Below are positions 22,516 to 25,770 of a DNA stretch of 25,770 nt, piece after piece. This stretch comes from SZUA-430 sp031413635. GTDB taxonomy: Bacteria; Pseudomonadota; Alphaproteobacteria; Micropepsales; Micropepsaceae. The translations under genes and the position numbers were made by a program. Location: contig JANOFM010000096.1 in the NCBI GenBank assembly GCA_031413635.1, forward strand, positions 1-25,770, read 5' to 3'. The notes beneath the pieces were generated by a model. The model was not told the DNA's origin, did no database searches, and saw only the letters and a list, made by a program, of their open reading frames with translations. Numbering within the stretch: position 1 is the first letter of the stretch; every line of letters starts with the position of its first letter.

Positions 22516-24453
22516 TCAAGGCCGCGCCTGGCGGCTGACCCAGGCGTAGCTGGCGAGGATGAAGGCCACGAACAGCACCGGGCCGAGCAGGTTTGCAGTC
22601 AGCGCGAAATCGGGGCCAACGAGGGCGAGCGGCGCCGGGTTGTCGGCGGCGACGATGAGGCCCGCATTGACGACGCCGAGCAGGCTTTCGCCGACGATCA
22701 AGCCCGAGGCGAGAAGGACGCCGAAGCGGGCGAGCATGGCGGCGTCGGGTTTGTTTTTAATCCAACGATTGTAGAGCGCGCCGAGCACGGCGCCGAGCAC
22801 GACGGGTGAGGTTGCGTCCATCGGCAGATAGATGCCGATGCCGATCGCCAAGGGCGGTAGGCGCATGAGTTTCACGCCGCCCAAGACCTCGTCGAGCACG
22901 ATGGCGGCAAGGCCTATGAGGGCGCCGATGCCGATCAGGCTCCAATCGAGGCCGGCGTCGAGCACGCCACGCGCGAGCGTCGAGATCAAGGCGGCCTGAG
23001 GCGCGGGCAACGGGGTGGCGACGATCGCCGCGCGGTTCGGGTCGCCCGGGAAGCCGTAGGCTTGGTTGAGGAGGTCGAGCACCGGGCCGATGACGGCGGC
23101 CCCCGCGATGACGCCGATGATAAGCGCCACTTGCTGGCGCCAGGGCGAGGCGCCGACCAGGAAGCCGGTCTTCAAATCCTGAAGATTGTCGTTCGAGATC
23201 GTGGCGATGGAAAACACGATGGCGACCGCGAACAGTGCGAATGCCACAAGTGCGGGTTTTGCCGCTTCGCCGAGCAATGGCTGCACGAACTGCGCCAGCA
23301 GCAAGGCCGCTGCGACGATGGCCAAGATGCCGATGCCGGAGACGGGGCTGTTCGAGGCGCCGATGAGGCCCGCCATGTAGCCCGCGATGGTGGCGATGAA
23401 AGCGCCGACGACGACGGTGAAAACGACGCCGCCGACGACGAGCGGCAGGCCCAGCGGCGCCAGCTCCGTGCCGGCGACGAACTGGAACAGCAGCACACCG
23501 ATCGCCACCAAGCAGGCGACGCTCAACAGTGCGATCGTGGCGAGCGAGAGATCGCGATCTTCCGGCGCGCCCGTCGCGGCCGCGCTGCCGGCGCGTGCGG
23601 TTGCGACCATGCCGTCGTAGACGGGTTTGACCAGACGCACCAAGCTCCAGATCGCGGCGACGGCGATGGTGCCCGCGCCGATGAAGCGCACTTTGCTGCC
23701 GCGGATGTCGCCGGCGAGTTCGGCGATGTCGCCGGGCAAGTTCGCGCTGAGCAGCGGCATGGCGATGCCCCAGGCGATGACGAGGCCCGCCAACATCGCA
23801 AGGCCCACCGAGATGCCGACGAGGTGGCCGGCACCGACGAGGGCGAGCGACCACGAGGCCATGGCGCCGCTGACGCCGGCGCCCAAGCGGAAATAGGTTG
23901 CCATGCCGGCGGAGGCGAGACCTGTGAGCGTGGTCAGCTGCAACGCGGCCGCGGCGATTGCGCCGTAGAGCACGACGAGGGGGCCGCGCTTGCGTTCGAT
24001 GAGGTTGGCGGGCGCTTCGTCCTCGCGGGCGCCGACTTTCAGAACTTCGGCCGCGGCAACACCTTCGGGGAAAGGCAACGGCGAATTGACGACGAGGGCG
24101 CGGCGCAAGGGGATCGAAAACATGACGCCCAAAATGCCGCCGAGGGCGCAGACGAGGAACGTCTGCCAGAACGGAAAGTCGCGCCACCAGCCGATCATGA
24201 CGAGGCCCGGCAACACGAAAATGATGGCCGACAAGGTGCCGCCGGCGGATGCCACGGTCTGGACGATGTTGTTCTCGCGGATCGTGCCGGTGTTGAGCGC
24301 CCGCAAGATGCCCATCGAGATGACGGCGGCGGGGATCGACGAGGCGATGGTGATGCCGACCTTCAGGCCGAGATAGACGTTGGCCGCGGTGAAGACGACG
24401 ACGATGAGGACGCCGAGGACGCAGGCGCGAAGCGTGAGTTCGGATTCTCGCAT
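22516..24453 (-). CDS. OPT-family oligopeptide transporter
   Basis: 645-aa polytopic inner-membrane protein with about 14-16 hydrophobic helices. Family blocks seen: the N-terminal ELTLRACVLGVLIVV and ANVYLGLKVGITIASSIPAA segment, NIVQTVASAGGTLSAIIFVL, the NSPLPFPEGVAAAEVLK loop, the NDNLQDLKTGFLVGASPWRQ loop in the second half, and YLPMDATSPVVLGAVLG near the end. OPT proteins move peptides or metal chelates with protons; in bacteria the substrate is often unclear. Start ATG 24453, without a clear SD. It reads toward the S41 peptidase gene (100-nt gap), so the two may share a transcript, with peptide uptake and cleavage as a possible joint role. Confidence 0.92.
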   Translation of the reverse strand: MRESELTLRACVLGVLIVVVFTAANVYLGLKVGITIASSIPAAVISMGILRALNTGTIRENNIVQTVASAGGTLSAIIFVLPGLVMIGWWRDFPFWQTFLVCALGGILGVMFSIPLRRALVVNSPLPFPEGVAAAEVLKVGAREDEAPANLIERKRGPLVVLYGAIAAAALQLTTLTGLASAGMATYFRLGAGVSGAMASWSLALVGAGHLVGISVGLAMLAGLVIAWGIAMPLLSANLPGDIAELAGDIRGSKVRFIGAGTIAVAAIWSLVRLVKPVYDGMVATARAGSAAATGAPEDRDLSLATIALLSVACLVAIGVLLFQFVAGTELAPLGLPLVVGGVVFTVVVGAFIATIAGYMAGLIGASNSPVSGIGILAIVAAALLLAQFVQPLLGEAAKPALVAFALFAVAIVFSIATISNDNLQDLKTGFLVGASPWRQQVALIIGVIAGAAVIGPVLDLLNQAYGFPGDPNRAAIVATPLPAPQAALISTLARGVLDAGLDWSLIGIGALIGLAAIVLDEVLGGVKLMRLPPLAIGIGIYLPMDATSPVVLGAVLGALYNRWIKNKPDAAMLARFGVLLASGLIVGESLLGVVNAGLIVAADNPAPLALVGPDFALTANLLGPVLFVAFILASYAWVSRQARP

Positions 24454-24696
24454 GGGGGGCCCGGTTGGCGGCGCAGTCTATTACCGGGTCACTATACATG
24501 TTCCGCCGGTGTTGCCAGACCGCGATTTACACGTGCGCGATCCCAAGTTCGGCGAGAATGAATAGGGTCAAGTTCGCCGATCGCGGACCAGGTAAGATTT
24601 TCGTCGAATTTGCCGAAAATTTGCTGCTTCGCATCAATACGACCTCCACGCGCGCAAGGATAGGGTTCGACTTCCGATCGTCAAAAGAGGGGTGCG
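24454..24696. promoter_or_regulatory. Divergent spacer between OPT and secreted TPR genes
   Basis: No gene is visible in these 243 nt. There is an inverted repeat ATTTTCG (24597-24603) / CGAAAAT (24614-24620) with a 10-nt spacer, about 77 nt upstream of the TPR gene, and imperfect direct repeats CAAGTTCGGCGA / CAAGTTCGCCGA around 24544-24580. Either could be an operator; support is weak. Confidence 0.3.
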
Positions 24697-25770
24697 ATGC
24701 GGTTGATCGCGTTCGCCATGGCCGCACTCATTGGGGCACAAGCCGCGTACGCCGTGCCGCGCGACGCTGCGGTCTGCGCCAACGCCGCCGACAATCCGCG
24801 ACATCGCATCGCCGCCTGCACTCGCCTCATTGAAGAAAAAGCCGAGACCCAAACGCTCATTGAACGTGCCAAGGCCTATCAGCAGGCTGCAGGCGAGGCG
24901 AACAACAAGAATTACGCCGACGATCAACGCCGCGCTTTGGCCGACTTCGATCGGGCAGTGGCGCTGGAACCGAAGAACCCTGCCGTATACCTGGCCCGCA
25001 GCCGTTTTCACGAGAGCGACTTCGAGTTGACGAAGGCGCTCGCGGATCTTGATCGCGCCATTGCGCTGGCGCCAACGACCGCGGCCCTTGAGGCGCGCGG
25101 CGACGTTCGCGCTTACATCGGCGATGACAAGGGTGCCAGCGAAGACTTCACAAAGGTGCTTTCGCTTGAGCCTGCACCGGAAGGCGTATTTGTTAAGCGG
25201 GCTCAGGCGCGATGGAATCTTAAAGACGATTCAGGGGCGCGCGACGACTTCGATCGCGCTGTCGGCGTTGCGCCAGAGTCGCCCGATGTTTACGTTTCGC
25301 GAGGCATATTCCTCGCCGCACAATTTCGCGTTCAGCAAGCCCTTCTAGACTTCGACACGGCGCTAGGAATTAGGCCCGATTTTCCAGCCGCGTTCGATGC
25401 GCGCGCGAATGTCTACCTGAGTCGAGACGAGTTCGAACCGGCCGTCGCAGATTTGACGCGCGTTCTACAAGCCCATCCCCAATACATCGACGCGCGGTCG
25501 CGCCGTGCCGGCGCCTATTTCGCGTTGCGCCAAAATGCTCGCGCCATTGCCGACGGAACGAAAGTCGTCATGGCGCGAGGGGAGCCGGAGGACTATGCGG
25601 CTCGCGGAATGGCGTTTCTGCAAAAAGGCGGCACCGCCATCGAATTGGCGCGCGCGGACTTCAGCGTGGCGCTGAAGGTGTTTCGCGATCGTCAGCATGC
25701 AGCGAGGCTTCGCCAGTTGTGCCAGGTGTTTTGCGCGCTGCGAAATCCGGTGGGCATTGTTGGGCGTTAC
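24697..25770 (+). CDS. Secreted TPR-repeat protein (3' end outside window)
   Basis: The frame is open from ATG 24697 to the right edge (358 codons, no stop). The signal peptide MRLIAFAMAALIGAQAAYA has a likely cleavage after AYA. The mature start has Cys27 and Cys41 (AVCANAADNPRHRIAACTRL), a pattern common at the head of alphaproteobacterial periplasmic TPR proteins. At least seven TPR-like units follow, each with a D-F-D/T-x-A-(L/V) core (ALADFDRAVALEPKNPAVYL, ALADLDRAIALAPTTAALEA, LLDFDTALGIRPDFPAAFDA). GAGGGG at 24687-24692 gives a good RBS. Expected to be periplasmic and to mediate protein interactions; partner unknown. It is divergent from the OPT gene. It is not a cyclase paralog: no cyclase or TolB-like domain is seen. 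Confidence 0.82.
   Translation, partial: MRLIAFAMAALIGAQAAYAVPRDAAVCANAADNPRHRIAACTRLIEEKAETQTLIERAKAYQQAAGEANNKNYADDQRRALADFDRAVALEPKNPAVYLARSRFHESDFELTKALADLDRAIALAPTTAALEARGDVRAYIGDDKGASEDFTKVLSLEPAPEGVFVKRAQARWNLKDDSGARDDFDRAVGVAPESPDVYVSRGIFLAAQFRVQQALLDFDTALGIRPDFPAAFDARANVYLSRDEFEPAVADLTRVLQAHPQYIDARSRRAGAYFALRQNARAIADGTKVVMARGEPEDYAARGMAFLQKGGTAIELARADFSVALKVFRDRQHAARLRQLCQVFCALRNPVGIVGRY

Noticed and set aside
22757..24561. Long open frames of about 500-580 codons overlapping the OPT transporter gene on both strands
   Set aside because: They are shadows in GC-rich DNA: composition is Arg/His- or Asp/Gly-rich and low complexity, with no motifs, while the OPT frame has clear family blocks.
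1..25770. Defence island, prophage or insertion sequence
   Set aside because: No transposase, integrase, nuclease, helicase, methyltransferase or phage structural gene was recognised; the cyclases lack the CBASS/Pycsar effector neighbours.

Overview
The window is GC-rich, gene-dense DNA with many ATGA stop/start overlaps. Its families point to an alphaproteobacterium: class III cyclase–TolB-like–TPR proteins as in rhizobia, an aqpS–arsC arsenic pair as in Sinorhizobium, and a Spinster-type MFS carrier. The taxon is an inference; no rRNA or tRNA gene was seen.

Layout. (1) 1-384, minus: 5' end of L-threonine 3-dehydrogenase. (2) 576-10166: four paralogous proteins of about 670-680 aa, each with a class III nucleotide cyclase domain, a TolB-like domain, a TPR region and a shared C-terminal motif. 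The first stands alone and converges on an MFS transporter gene. The other three are joined by 4-nt ATGA overlaps and start divergently from the MFS gene across a spacer with a 21-bp palindrome. (3) 10167-10644: a gene-poor stretch with six helically spaced CGTGATGG-like octamers. (4) 10645-14158, plus: a membrane-anchored protein with two ClpP/SppA-fold (SDH_sah-like) domains, a one-helix membrane protein and a pentapeptide-repeat protein. (5) 14155-16484, minus: an acetyltransferase, two small proteins (one a 53-aa membrane protein), arsenate reductase ArsC and an AqpS-type channel. (6) 16612-18479, plus: an EF-hand lipoprotein and an amidase. (7) 18518-18586: a long perfect palindrome between convergent genes. 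(8) 18600-24453, minus: a hypothetical protein, a PAN-like membrane protein, a dienelactone hydrolase, an S41-type peptidase and an OPT transporter. (9) 24697 to the right edge, plus: a secreted TPR protein that runs off the window.

The most notable region is the cyclase cluster. All four copies keep both metal-binding Asp residues and the Asn/Arg transition-state pair, but have Asn where canonical cyclases have the purine-selecting Lys. Copies 1 and 4 are nearly identical across the cyclase domain and then diverge abruptly, while copy 1's remainder resembles copy 3, which suggests gene conversion or domain shuffling. Copy 1 has AUC where its paralogs have AUG, still behind a good GGAGG. A reasonable reading is a set of cytosolic sensors with one conserved catalytic module and variable TPR sensing or partner-binding modules. 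Ligands, products and partners cannot be read from the sequence. The ArsC/AqpS pair reads as arsenate reduction followed by channel-mediated arsenite exit.
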